Made by a program: the position numbers and the translations under genes
Part shown: positions 7,527 through 15,212 of the stretch, piece by piece
Layout: each line of letters begins with the position of its first letter
Position numbering within the stretch: the first letter of the stretch is position 1
Notes under the pieces: generated by a model
What the model saw: only the letters and a program-made list of their open reading frames with translations
What the model was told of the DNA's origin: nothing
Database searches by the model: none
NCBI GenBank assembly: GCA_016929495.1
Contig: JAFGIS010000420.1
Location: 1 to 39,163, forward strand
Origin: Polyangiaceae bacterium
GTDB lineage: Bacteria > Myxococcota_A > Polyangia > Polyangiales > Polyangiaceae
DNA length: 39,163 nucleotides
Direction: 5' to 3'

Positions 7527-8303
7527 ATGTGTCTCCTGGTCATCATCTTTGCGTTCGTCGGGTTCTCGCTCCGCGGTTTTCCCGGGTTCGTCATTGGGGG
7601 CGCGCTGGGCTTCATGGTGGGCTCGCTCGTGCAAGCCGCCGAGCGCAAGAGACGGCAGCAAGCGCACGGGCAGTTCATCGAGACGACGTTTGCCGTGATG
7701 GGGGCCCTGTGCAAAGCCGACGGCGTCGTTACTCGGGACGAGATCCAGGTCGTCGAGCAGATCCTCGCACGGTTGCTCCTCTCGCCCGAACAGAAGGAGG
7801 TCGCGAAGGCCGCGTTCCATCGCGGCAAGGCCGCTGACTTCGATCTCGACGCCGCGGTGGGCTCGGTTGCCCGTTTGGTGCCTCGCGGGAGCTTCCTGTT
7901 TCAGCTGTTTCTCGAACTTCAGATCGTGGCCGTCGCTGCAGACGGCCACGTGCATCCGGCCGAGCGCGCCATGCTCGTGCGTGTGGCGCGCGGGCTGGGC
8001 TTGTCCGAGTACGACGTGGCTCGGCTCGAAGCGCTGCTCAGAGCTGCAGCGGGCGGGGAGGCGACGTCCGGCGGTCCTTCTCCGGAGCAGCGCCTCGACG
8101 ATGCCCATGCCGCACTCGGGGTAACGCCAGACGCGAGTGAGGACGAGATCAAGCGCGCCTACCGCAAAACGATGAGCGAAAACCATCCGGACAGGTTCGC
8201 AGCCAAGGGGCTCCCCGATAGCATGCGAGAGATCGCAGAAGACCGGGCGCGCAAGATCAACGCGGCGTACGACCTGATCAGGAAGGCGCGGCAGATGGGT
8301 TGA
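7527..8303 (+). CDS. djlA: DjlA-like membrane-anchored J-domain co-chaperone
   Basis: A 258-aa protein with the DjlA layout. An N-terminal membrane segment (residues 1-38, MCLLVIIFAFVGFS and a Gly-rich hairpin VIGGALGFMVGSL) comes first. A TerB-like helical domain follows (about 45-175, MGALCKADGVVTRDEIQVVEQIL and LQIVAVAADGHVHPAERAML, with acidic residues in the two ADG motifs). A C-terminal J domain (about 193-258) carries the HPD motif at 220-222 (ENHPDRF). The J domain would stimulate ATP hydrolysis by DnaK at the membrane. ATG 7527 is preferred because GAGGGA lies nine bases upstream and it puts the membrane segment first; ATG 7500 is an alternative. E. coli DjlA is 271 aa, so the length fits. 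It is divergent from the sigma-factor operon. Confidence 0.88.
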   Translation: MCLLVIIFAFVGFSLRGFPGFVIGGALGFMVGSLVQAAERKRRQQAHGQFIETTFAVMGALCKADGVVTRDEIQVVEQILARLLLSPEQKEVAKAAFHRGKAADFDLDAAVGSVARLVPRGSFLFQLFLELQIVAVAADGHVHPAERAMLVRVARGLGLSEYDVARLEALLRAAAGGEATSGGPSPEQRLDDAHAALGVTPDASEDEIKRAYRKTMSENHPDRFAAKGLPDSMREIAEDRARKINAAYDLIRKARQMG

Positions 8304-8324
8304 ACGTCTGTCGGTCAGGCACGC

Positions 8325-8933
8325 CTACAACCCCGACTCCAGCAACACGTTCGACGCTGGCAACTGGGCACGATCCTCCAGACCCGAGCCGAAACGATCT
8401 GCCGAAGCCGCCTGAGGCGGTGCCGCCCTCGATGCCAAGCCCTCGAGGCCGGACTGCAGAAGCAGGCTCGGCCCGCGTACGGGTGCATCGTCGTCCAAGC
8501 CCGAGCCGAAGCGAAGACATGCCGCGTTTGCCGATGCCTCCCGGAGCGAGCAGGGTATGGCAACGGCCCGCGCCGCCGGGGCGCATGCGGGGACGTCGCC
8601 CTCTAGACCCGAGCCGAAGCGAAGCAGCGCCGATCTGGCCAACGCGCCGTGCTGGATCGAAGAGCCCGCGGACGCCACCAGCCCACTCGAAGTGCACCCA
8701 GGTCCGTCGCTATCGAGGCCCGAGCCGAAACGAGCGGTCGAGGACCTGGCCACGCCCACCGCCGCAGCGTCCGGTTCCGGTACGTCTGCAAAGCGCGCCA
8801 CCCATGGTGCGCTGGCCGCATCGGGCTCCGTTGCGTCAGGCTCGCCGCCCGGCGCCGACTGCGCAATGATCGCCTGGACGACTCCCGCCACGAGCAGGGC
8901 ACTCAGCGGCAACGCACGCGACATGGCCTGCAT
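8325..8933 (-). CDS. Exported protein with four RFGSGL(D/E) repeats
   Basis: A 202-aa protein of unknown function. It starts with a signal peptide (about 1-26, SRALPLSALLVAGVVQAIIA). A short Asp/Pro/Ala-rich stretch follows, then four copies of RFGSGL followed by D or E, at residues 68, 105, 141 and 180, spaced 37, 36 and 39 residues. Units share RFGSGL[DE]xDxP, then a variable Ala/Ser-rich part, often with SGL or LLxSGL before the next unit. Cys residues occur at 80, 117, 128 and 139. The frame on the opposite strand is also open (giving SRPEPKR repeats) but has no signal peptide or start, so I prefer this strand. I recognise no family. It could be a secreted structural or adhesive repeat protein, or a precursor cut into similar peptides. 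It ends 21 bases from the djlA stop, convergently. Confidence 0.6.
   Translation of the reverse strand: MQAMSRALPLSALLVAGVVQAIIAQSAPGGEPDATEPDAASAPWVARFADVPEPDAAAVGVARSSTARFGSGLDSDGPGCTSSGLVASAGSSIQHGALARSALLRFGSGLEGDVPACAPAARAVAIPCSLREASANAACLRFGSGLDDDAPVRGPSLLLQSGLEGLASRAAPPQAASADRFGSGLEDRAQLPASNVLLESGL
8328..8732 (-). repeat. Four diverged ~110-bp coding repeats
   Basis: On the + strand, copies of CCCGAGCCGAA(A/G)CG recur at about 8382, 8502, 8608 and 8720. They correspond to the RFGSGL motif of the reverse-strand gene. Spacings of 108-117 bases are all multiples of three, consistent with duplication of an in-frame coding unit. The flanking parts of each unit have diverged much more than the core. 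Confidence 0.65.
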
Positions 8934-9108
8934 TGTACCGCACCCGTCGGCAACATCCAGTGCGACGCTGCCGTCGGACGCAGACCGGCCGAGCCGGCGG
9001 CGCGGGCCGCCGCGGTCGCTTCGGCATTTGCGCCGACCGTGCTACGGTCCGCGCCGCACACGCAAGCGATCACCCGGCGCGGCCGCAGAGACTCAGGAGA
9101 GGCGAGCG

Positions 9109-9879
9109 TTGACCCCAAAGAAGCCCGAGCGAACCGCGGTCGTGCTGGCGGCTGGCCTTGGCTCTCGGCTACAGGGCGTTTCCAGCGGCCCCACACTCAA
9201 GCCGCTCACGGTCGTCGCCGGCGTGCCCCTAGTGTCCAGGACGGTGCGTTCGCTGGAGCTTGCAGGCTGCAGCCGAATCGTGATGGTGCTCGGGCACGAG
9301 GCGCAGGCACTGCAGCGAGCCGTCGAGAGCACCGTGACGGCCAGTGTACCCGTCGCCTTCGTGCTCAACGAGCGCTACCGGCTTGCCAATGGGGTGTCGG
9401 TGCTCGCGGCGCGCGAGCAGGCGGGCGACGAGTTCCTCCTCACCATGTCGGACCATGTGTTCGGCGACGAGGTGATGCTCGCCGTCGCGGAGCGCGCGCC
9501 TCCGGTGGGCGGCGCTGCGCTGGCCGTGGACTACAAGCTCGAACGCATCTTCGACATGGACGATGCCACCAAGGTCAAAGCAGAGGGCGGCCGGATCCTC
9601 GCGATTGGCAAGCAGCTCACAGACTACAACTGTGTCGATACGGGCCTTTTTTTCTGCACGTCCGCGCTCATGGACGCCCTGGAGAATGTCGTCGAGCGAA
9701 GCGGGGATGCTTCCCTGTCGCAGGGAGTGGCGCTGCTGGCCGAGCAGGGCAAGATGGCTGCCATCAACGTGGGTGACGGCTTCTGGCAGGACGTCGACAC
9801 GCCCGCCATGCTCGAACACGCCGAGCGAATGCTCGCCGAGCGGGAGAGCACGAGCCGGAAGCCGCCGGCAGCGCTTTGA
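9109..9879 (+). CDS. Nucleotidyltransferase, inositol-1-phosphate cytidylyltransferase-like
   Basis: A 256-aa GT-A-fold NTP transferase that would join a sugar or polyol phosphate to a nucleoside triphosphate, releasing pyrophosphate. The glycine-rich nucleotide loop is VVLAAGLGSRL (residues about 10-20), with a Lys at KPLTVVAGVPL. NERYRLANGVSVLAA, LLTMSDHVF and NCVDTGLFFC match best the CTP:inositol-1-phosphate cytidylyltransferase branch, where the Asp of SDHVF would bind metal. The start is TTG 9109, chosen because AGGAGAGG lies just upstream and the fold begins eight residues later; the longer open frame shadows the repeat gene. No CDP-alcohol phosphatidyltransferase domain is fused and none is adjacent. 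Substrate is therefore tentative; phospholipid or surface-glycan precursors are both possible. Confidence 0.82.
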   Translation: MTPKKPERTAVVLAAGLGSRLQGVSSGPTLKPLTVVAGVPLVSRTVRSLELAGCSRIVMVLGHEAQALQRAVESTVTASVPVAFVLNERYRLANGVSVLAAREQAGDEFLLTMSDHVFGDEVMLAVAERAPPVGGAALAVDYKLERIFDMDDATKVKAEGGRILAIGKQLTDYNCVDTGLFFCTSALMDALENVVERSGDASLSQGVALLAEQGKMAAINVGDGFWQDVDTPAMLEHAERMLAERESTSRKPPAAL

Positions 9880-9905
9880 GGAGAAGGACCTCGGCACCCC
9901 GATAG

Positions 9906-12287
9906 CTAGCGTCCGCGCCGACCGCGGCCGGGCGCTCCGCTGGCACGGTCCCTGTCCCGCCGCGATCCCGAAGGCGATCGACCCGGGGCAGGGCGTTGGC
10001 TTCTGTTGGATCGGTTGCTACGTGCTGCCGCAGAGCCGCGGCCCCTCTGTTGCTGCTGCCCCTGCTCTTCGCTGCTGCGCCGGCCGCGTCCGTCTGCGCG
10101 GCGGCCCCGCCCGAGCTTGCGCAGCAGCTCGCTGGGCGGCACACGGCGCCCATAGACCATGCGGCGCAGCGCGGCCACGTCCTCGATCTCGACACGGACG
10201 CGCTCGCCGAGCAGGATGTGCTCGCCGGATCTCAGACCAACGACACCGAGCTCGTCTTGCGTGGCTTCGTAGCGATCCGGGCCCATGCTCTCGAATCGAA
10301 CGAAGACATCGACGAAGGGGTGGTCGAGCGTGACGAACATCCCCCCGCTCACGATCGCGCTCACGGTGCCGTCGTAGGCCTCCCCGACGTGGTCTTGCAT
10401 GGCCAGTGCCCGGTACAGGTCGACCACTTCACGCTCCACGGCGACCGTGGCGCGCTCGCGGTCGCTCGCAGCCGTCGCCGCTGAGCGCATCTTCTCGACG
10501 TCAGGGGGCGAAGTGGCCGGTTTGCCGCCGCGAAGCAGGTTCTTGACCAGCCGGTGTACGACCAGATCCGGGTAGCGCCGAATCGGCGACGTGAAATGCA
10601 GGTAGGCATCGGAGGCGAGGCCGAAATGGCCGATGTTGACGATATCGTACACGGCCTGCTTCAGCGACCGGAGCAGCAGCATTTCGAGCACGGAGCGCCG
10701 CGGGTGCTCCTTGAGCTTCGCGTGCCAACGCGCCAGCCCCAGCGGCTGGCGAAGTTGCTCGACCTGGAAGGGGACACCCAGCTGTTCTGCCGCTTGACTC
10801 AGGCGTTCGAGCTTCTCCTCGTCGGGTGCGCCGTGGACCCGGTAGATGGCGAGCGACCGTCGCTCGCTCAGCCACTGAGCGACCAGTTCGTTGGCGAGCA
10901 GCATCATCTCTTCGACGATCTGGTAGGCGCGCTTGACGCCCGGATCCTCGGCCAGGCGCACGACGTCGAGCGGAGCGCCCGTGTGCTTGTCGAGCACCAC
11001 TCTGGCTTCCGGAAGATCCAAGTCCAGCGCGCCACGTCGCATTCTCGATTTGCGGAGCTTGCGCGACAGCTCCTCGAGCACGCGCAGGCCTTTCTTGAGT
11101 CCCTCGGCCTGCGCGCTGCGCGGCGGCTGGTCCGACAGACCCAGTGCACGCGCCACGCCCCCGTAGGTGAGCATTGCGGCGGAGCGCATCACACCTTCGA
11201 CGACCTCGTAGCGCCGGACGGTGCCCTTGGCATCGAGGTCGGCGATCACGCACAGACAGAGCCGGTCGTGGTCGGGCAAGAGCGAGCAGAGGTCGGCAGA
11301 GAGCGCGGCCGGGAGCATGGGCACGGCGCGGTCCGGCAAGTACAGCGTACAGCCACGGCGACGCGCCTCGACGTCGAGCGCCGATTCGGGGGTCACGTAT
11401 TCGGCCACGTCGGCGATGGCGACCCAGACCCGATATCCCTCGCCTTCGCGCTCCACCCAGATAGCGTCGTCGTGGTCGCGGGCCTCCTCGGGATCGATGG
11501 TCGGCAGCGGTACCTGTCTCAGATCCGCGCGCTCCCCTGGCGTCTCCCTGAGCGTGCGTGCCGCGAGCGCCTCCGCCTCTTGCATGGCCTCGGCCGGGTG
11601 TTCCTCGGCGATTTGCTCGCGGACGAGGATCTTGGCGACCTCGGCTTTGGGGTCGCCCGGCGCGCCGAGTACGGCGATGAGCTCCCCCTCGGGGTTCTCA
11701 TTCGCACCGTCGGGGAAGCGTGTGATCGAGGCCACGGCAGCCTCGCCGTCCTTGCCTTTGGCCAGGCCGGAGCCCAGGACGATCGGACCACGGAGCCGCG
11801 CGTCATCAGGCTCCAACCAGGCCGAGCGGCCCCGCTTGCGCAGCACTCCGGCAACCCTTGGGTCACGGCGGGCGACGATGTCCTGGATGCGTCCCTCATT
11901 GCCGCGGCTCGTTCGGCTGATGATCTGGACCCGAACCAGGTCACCGTGCAGTGCGCCACCGATGCTGTCTGGGGCGACGTACACGTCCTCCTGTCCCGCG
12001 GCCGTCACGAACCCGAAGCCCCGGGGGTTCACGGCGAGTACCCCCTCCCATGCCTGGCCGCCGACCCCGTCGTGCAGAGGTGCCCGGAAGCGTCCACCGG
12101 CCATCCGCCGGATGGTCCGGTCGAAGCTGAGCTGCTCCAGAAGCTCCAGGAGCCGGGAGTAGGAGCCCTCGGGGACCCGACAACGGCTGGCAACCTCCCG
12201 CGCATGCAGGGCTCGGCCCGCCTCGAGAAGACAGCAGACGATGTCGGCACGTGAAGGAAGCGGTTGCGCCATCAGTCCAGGCGTCAT
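9906..12287 (-). CDS. rnr: Ribonuclease R
   Basis: A 793-aa 3'-5' exoribonuclease of the RNB family, acting on structured RNA in mRNA decay and rRNA quality control. Domain order: a winged-helix segment (about 10-70), cold-shock-like OB folds (about 80-240, VNPRGFGFVTAAGQEDVYV), the RNB catalytic domain with the metal-site motif TIDPEEARDHDDAIW (263-277, Asp 265, 271, 273, 274) and YLPDRAVPMLP, then an S1 domain near 645-725 (DGTVSAIVSGGMFVTLD) and a basic, Arg/Ser/Gln-rich tail of about 65 residues. ATG 12287 follows GGAGAGTGAGCT, a good ribosome binding site. The gene is divergent from the VKOR-DsbA fusion with only 46 bases between the starts, so their promoters must overlap. Confidence 0.95.
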   Translation of the reverse strand: MTPGLMAQPLPSRADIVCCLLEAGRALHAREVASRCRVPEGSYSRLLELLEQLSFDRTIRRMAGGRFRAPLHDGVGGQAWEGVLAVNPRGFGFVTAAGQEDVYVAPDSIGGALHGDLVRVQIISRTSRGNEGRIQDIVARRDPRVAGVLRKRGRSAWLEPDDARLRGPIVLGSGLAKGKDGEAAVASITRFPDGANENPEGELIAVLGAPGDPKAEVAKILVREQIAEEHPAEAMQEAEALAARTLRETPGERADLRQVPLPTIDPEEARDHDDAIWVEREGEGYRVWVAIADVAEYVTPESALDVEARRRGCTLYLPDRAVPMLPAALSADLCSLLPDHDRLCLCVIADLDAKGTVRRYEVVEGVMRSAAMLTYGGVARALGLSDQPPRSAQAEGLKKGLRVLEELSRKLRKSRMRRGALDLDLPEARVVLDKHTGAPLDVVRLAEDPGVKRAYQIVEEMMLLANELVAQWLSERRSLAIYRVHGAPDEEKLERLSQAAEQLGVPFQVEQLRQPLGLARWHAKLKEHPRRSVLEMLLLRSLKQAVYDIVNIGHFGLASDAYLHFTSPIRRYPDLVVHRLVKNLLRGGKPATSPPDVEKMRSAATAASDRERATVAVEREVVDLYRALAMQDHVGEAYDGTVSAIVSGGMFVTLDHPFVDVFVRFESMGPDRYEATQDELGVVGLRSGEHILLGERVRVEIEDVAALRRMVYGRRVPPSELLRKLGRGRRADGRGRRSSEEQGQQQQRGRGSAAARSNRSNRSQRPAPGRSPSGSRRDRDRASGAPGRGRRGR

Positions 12288-12333
12288 AGCTCACTCTCCG
12301 CGGGCCAGCCTCCGCTAAAACCTCCCGACCCCC

Positions 12334-13488
12334 GTGATTGGCGTGCGAGCCTTCGTCTGGTTGATCATCCTGCGCGCATTCGCGCTCGTTGCCCTTGCGG
12401 CGAGCGCCGCCCTGTACGTCGACTACGCGAGTCCAGTGCCGACGTTCTGCAGTTCGAGCTCGGGCTGTGCCCAGGTTCGCTACAGTGGGTATGGGTTCGT
12501 GTGGAGCTGGTTGCCCGTCCCGCTGGTCGGCCTCCTCGGTTTGGGGTCTCTGCTCATCGTGGCCCTGCTGCCCAAGGGACGACTGCGCGAGTGGCTGCTC
12601 GTGCCGGGGTCGTTGCTCGGTGCGCTCGCCGGCATCGGCTTCATCCTGCTCCAAGTGAAGATCGGCTCGTACTGTTGGCTGTGCAATGTCGTCGACAGCA
12701 GCGCCATCGGAGCTGCCGTCTGTGCGGTCATGCACCGGCGCGCCGAGCGCGCTGGTGGTGGGTCGGTGGCGTCCCGCGAGCCGTTGGAGGTCTGGAGCTG
12801 GGCCGTGCTCGGCGCGTTGGCGGTGATGGCGCCGCTCGTCTGGCCGCGTGTCGCACCCGAGTCTCCGGTGCCGGCGCCCATTCGTGAGCTGTATGTTCCG
12901 GGCAAGATCAACGTGGTCGAGTTCTCGGACTTCGAGTGTCCCTTCTGCCGCGTCTTGCACCGTCGGATGAAGAAGTTGCTGGCGGAGTATCCGGGGCAGG
13001 TCCACGTTGTGCGGCTTCATGTCCCGCTGGCGAGCCACGCGTACGCGCGGACGGCCGCGCGAACGGCGGTCTGTGCCGAACAACAAGGCAACCGGGAGCC
13101 GATGGCAGACGCCCTGTTCGAGGCCGACGACCTCTCGGCGGCCGCGGACCGCGAGCTGGCCGAAGCCGCTGGTCTGGACATGCAGCTGTACGATCGCTGC
13201 ATCGTCGATCCGGCCACCGACGCACGCATCGACCGGCAGGTGCAGCTGTTCGCCAACGCGGGCCTGCAGGGGCTGCCGACCTGTTTCATCGGAGGACGCT
13301 CCATCGTGGGGCTGCAGCCGGATTCGGTGTTTCGCCAGGCACTCGCCAGGGCCGCCAGCCACGAAGACGAGGGGGGCATTCCGGGATGGCTCTATCTCTG
13401 TCTTGTTGGGGCCGCGGCCGGAGCCGCGCTGCTGCTCGGGAAGCAGCGCACGCGGCGAGCCAAGGGCGAGCCAGTGCCGGCTGCGTGA
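12334..13488 (+). CDS. VKOR-DsbA fusion, disulfide-forming oxidoreductase
   Basis: A 384-aa membrane protein joining a vitamin K epoxide reductase-type domain to a DsbA-like thioredoxin domain. It would make disulfide bonds in exported proteins and pass electrons to quinone within one chain. The VKOR part (1-135, four to five membrane segments) has the loop pair C39/C45 and the CxxC active site C114-W-L-C117. After a further membrane segment (about 152-172), the thioredoxin part has C202-P-F-C205 and a cis-proline loop GLPTCFIGG. A last membrane segment (about 350-368) precedes a basic tail, which is unusual for the fusion. Start is GTG 12334. It replaces a separate DsbA/DsbB pair, as in several delta-proteobacteria and actinobacteria. 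Confidence 0.92.
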   Translation: MIGVRAFVWLIILRAFALVALAASAALYVDYASPVPTFCSSSSGCAQVRYSGYGFVWSWLPVPLVGLLGLGSLLIVALLPKGRLREWLLVPGSLLGALAGIGFILLQVKIGSYCWLCNVVDSSAIGAAVCAVMHRRAERAGGGSVASREPLEVWSWAVLGALAVMAPLVWPRVAPESPVPAPIRELYVPGKINVVEFSDFECPFCRVLHRRMKKLLAEYPGQVHVVRLHVPLASHAYARTAARTAVCAEQQGNREPMADALFEADDLSAAADRELAEAAGLDMQLYDRCIVDPATDARIDRQVQLFANAGLQGLPTCFIGGRSIVGLQPDSVFRQALARAASHEDEGGIPGWLYLCLVGAAAGAALLLGKQRTRRAKGEPVPAA

Positions 13489-13589
13489 CGGGGCCGTTGG
13501 TTCTTCCCGATCGGCGATCCACGGGATGGTTGCGGATGCTTACGTAAGCGTCATGGACCTGCGCCGGGCGGCGTCTCATACTTGCTGCA

Positions 13590-14759
13590 ATGGCAGAGTT
13601 ACGAGCGGTTTCCGATTTCCCGACCGAGACGCTACCCGCGGACGTGATCCCGCTGGAGGTGTTTCGGGCGCTGCCCAAGACGGACCTTCACGTCCACTTG
13701 GACGGCTCGCTGCGTATCGAGACGATCGTCGAGCTGGCACGCGAACAGAAGGTGGAGCTTCCGGCGACCAACCCGACAGAGCTTCGTTCGCTGATTGGGT
13801 GCGGCATTCGGTTCGGGACTCTGGTCGAGTACCTGCGCGGCTTCGACATCACGCTGCAGGTGCTGCAGACGGCCGAAGCGCTCGAGCGAGCGAGCTTCGA
13901 GCTCGCTGAGGACGCTCACCGCGAGAACGTGCGCTACATGGAGGTTCGCTACTCGCCCATGTTGCACACGCGTCGTGGCACCAAGCTCACGACGGTGGTC
14001 GAGGCGGTGCTCGACGGCCTGCGCCGCGCGCGCGACGCGTACGGGATCACGGCGAACGTCATCTTGTGCGGCATTCGCAACATCTCGCCGCGCGCCTCCT
14101 ACCGCATGGCCGAGCTCGCGGTCGCCTACAAGGGTCGCGGCGTGGTCGGGTTCGACCTGGCAGGGGCCGAGGAGGACAACCCGCCGAAGCATCACCTCGA
14201 AGCGTTCAACCTGGTGCGGCAGAACAACGTCAACGTGACGATCCACGCCGGCGAAGCGTACGGCGCCGAGTCGATTGCACAGGCCTTGCATATCTGCGGC
14301 GCGCACCGAATCGGACACGGCGTTCGACTCAGAGAGAACGGCAGCCTGCTGCATTACGTGAACGACCACCGCATCCCCCTGGAGTGCTGCCCGTCAAGCA
14401 ACGTACAGACCGGCGCCGTCAAGGATCTGCGCGACCATCCGCTCAAGCTCTATCTGGATCTGGGGCTACGCGTCACGGTCAACACCGACAATCGGCTGAT
14501 CACGGACACGAGCGTGTCTCGCGAGCTCTGGCTCGTGCACTCGGAGATGGGTGTGCCGTTCTCGGACATCAAGGCGCTCATCCGTTCCGGCTTCAAGTCG
14601 AGCTTCCAACCGTTCCACGAGAGAAAGGCGGCGCTCAGGCGCGTAGTTGCGGAGCTCAAACGCTACGACGATCGGGGGCAGCTGCGGGAGGCGGCGGCGA
14701 GTCCCGAGAGGGTCAGCCGCCCGGGAGACCAGCCGCTGACACTCGCATCCGGGAAATGA
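13590..14759 (+). CDS. add: Adenosine deaminase family protein
   Basis: A 389-aa zinc-dependent hydrolase predicted to convert adenosine to inosine in purine salvage. The metal-site motifs are all present: LHVHLDGS (H34, H36), HAGE (H219, catalytic E222), IGHGVRL (H243) and NTDN (D300). The usual second Asp of the SLNTDDP-type motif is Asn here (NTDNRLITDT), a substitution known from a bacterial sub-branch, so substrate preference may differ slightly from the classical enzyme. The C-terminal 30 residues are polar and probably disordered. ATG 13590 gives a 30-residue lead before the barrel. It is followed by a 450-base gap, so it is probably not co-transcribed with the next gene. Confidence 0.9.
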   Translation: MAELRAVSDFPTETLPADVIPLEVFRALPKTDLHVHLDGSLRIETIVELAREQKVELPATNPTELRSLIGCGIRFGTLVEYLRGFDITLQVLQTAEALERASFELAEDAHRENVRYMEVRYSPMLHTRRGTKLTTVVEAVLDGLRRARDAYGITANVILCGIRNISPRASYRMAELAVAYKGRGVVGFDLAGAEEDNPPKHHLEAFNLVRQNNVNVTIHAGEAYGAESIAQALHICGAHRIGHGVRLRENGSLLHYVNDHRIPLECCPSSNVQTGAVKDLRDHPLKLYLDLGLRVTVNTDNRLITDTSVSRELWLVHSEMGVPFSDIKALIRSGFKSSFQPFHERKAALRRVVAELKRYDDRGQLREAAASPERVSRPGDQPLTLASGK

Positions 14760-15212
14760 ATGCTGTCACTGGTGCCCCGCTGGACCCGCGGAGCCCGGAG
14801 GTCGACTTGGCCAGCATTTAAGCCGAACAGCCGCAACTGCTTGTCAAGGCTTCGCAGGATGCATCACGCTGCAGCCCGCCGGCGACCGGGCCTGCCGGGC
14901 GCGACCCATCTCCGCCACCACACGGACGGCCAATTGCTCCGAGGTACTCGAGCGACGGCCGACCACTCGGCTCAGACTCCCCGCCCCATCGCTGCCCTCA
15001 CGGAACCCCCCCAGCAGTCCGCGGCTCCACGGAGGGCACTGGGCGCCCTGGCCCATCCGCAGAAAGATGTCGCACCGGACCTCTTTCCGCTCCACGCGGC
15101 GTGATAGAGAACGCTCCAGCCCGACGCTTCCGGCGCTGCGCGCTCGGCAGGTCTCGTCCGCGCGGTGCGTCGCGCAGGGCGGAGCAGGCCAGAGCGAGCA
15201 AGGGGCTCCATC
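14760..15212. other. 453-base gap without a convincing gene
   Basis: A + strand frame from 14760 to 15104 is open but encodes an Arg/His/Pro-rich sequence with no family features. A long reverse-strand frame here is the shadow of the deoxyhypusine-synthase-like gene. The gap probably carries the promoter and leader of that gene; I cannot point to a defensible promoter motif. Confidence 0.4.

Noticed and set aside
8557-9108. Upstream extension of the nucleotidyltransferase frame, encoding SRPEPKR repeats
   Set aside because: It shadows the reverse-strand repeat gene. A TTG with AGGAG starts the enzyme at 9109.
7317-9908. Shared 13-base word GAAGGACCTCGGC near 7320 and 9884
   Set aside because: A 13-base match is expected by chance in 39 kb of GC-rich DNA and the flanks do not align.
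10554-12254. 566-residue forward open frame
   Set aside because: Antisense to RNase R, which has complete family motifs; no family signal in the forward translation.
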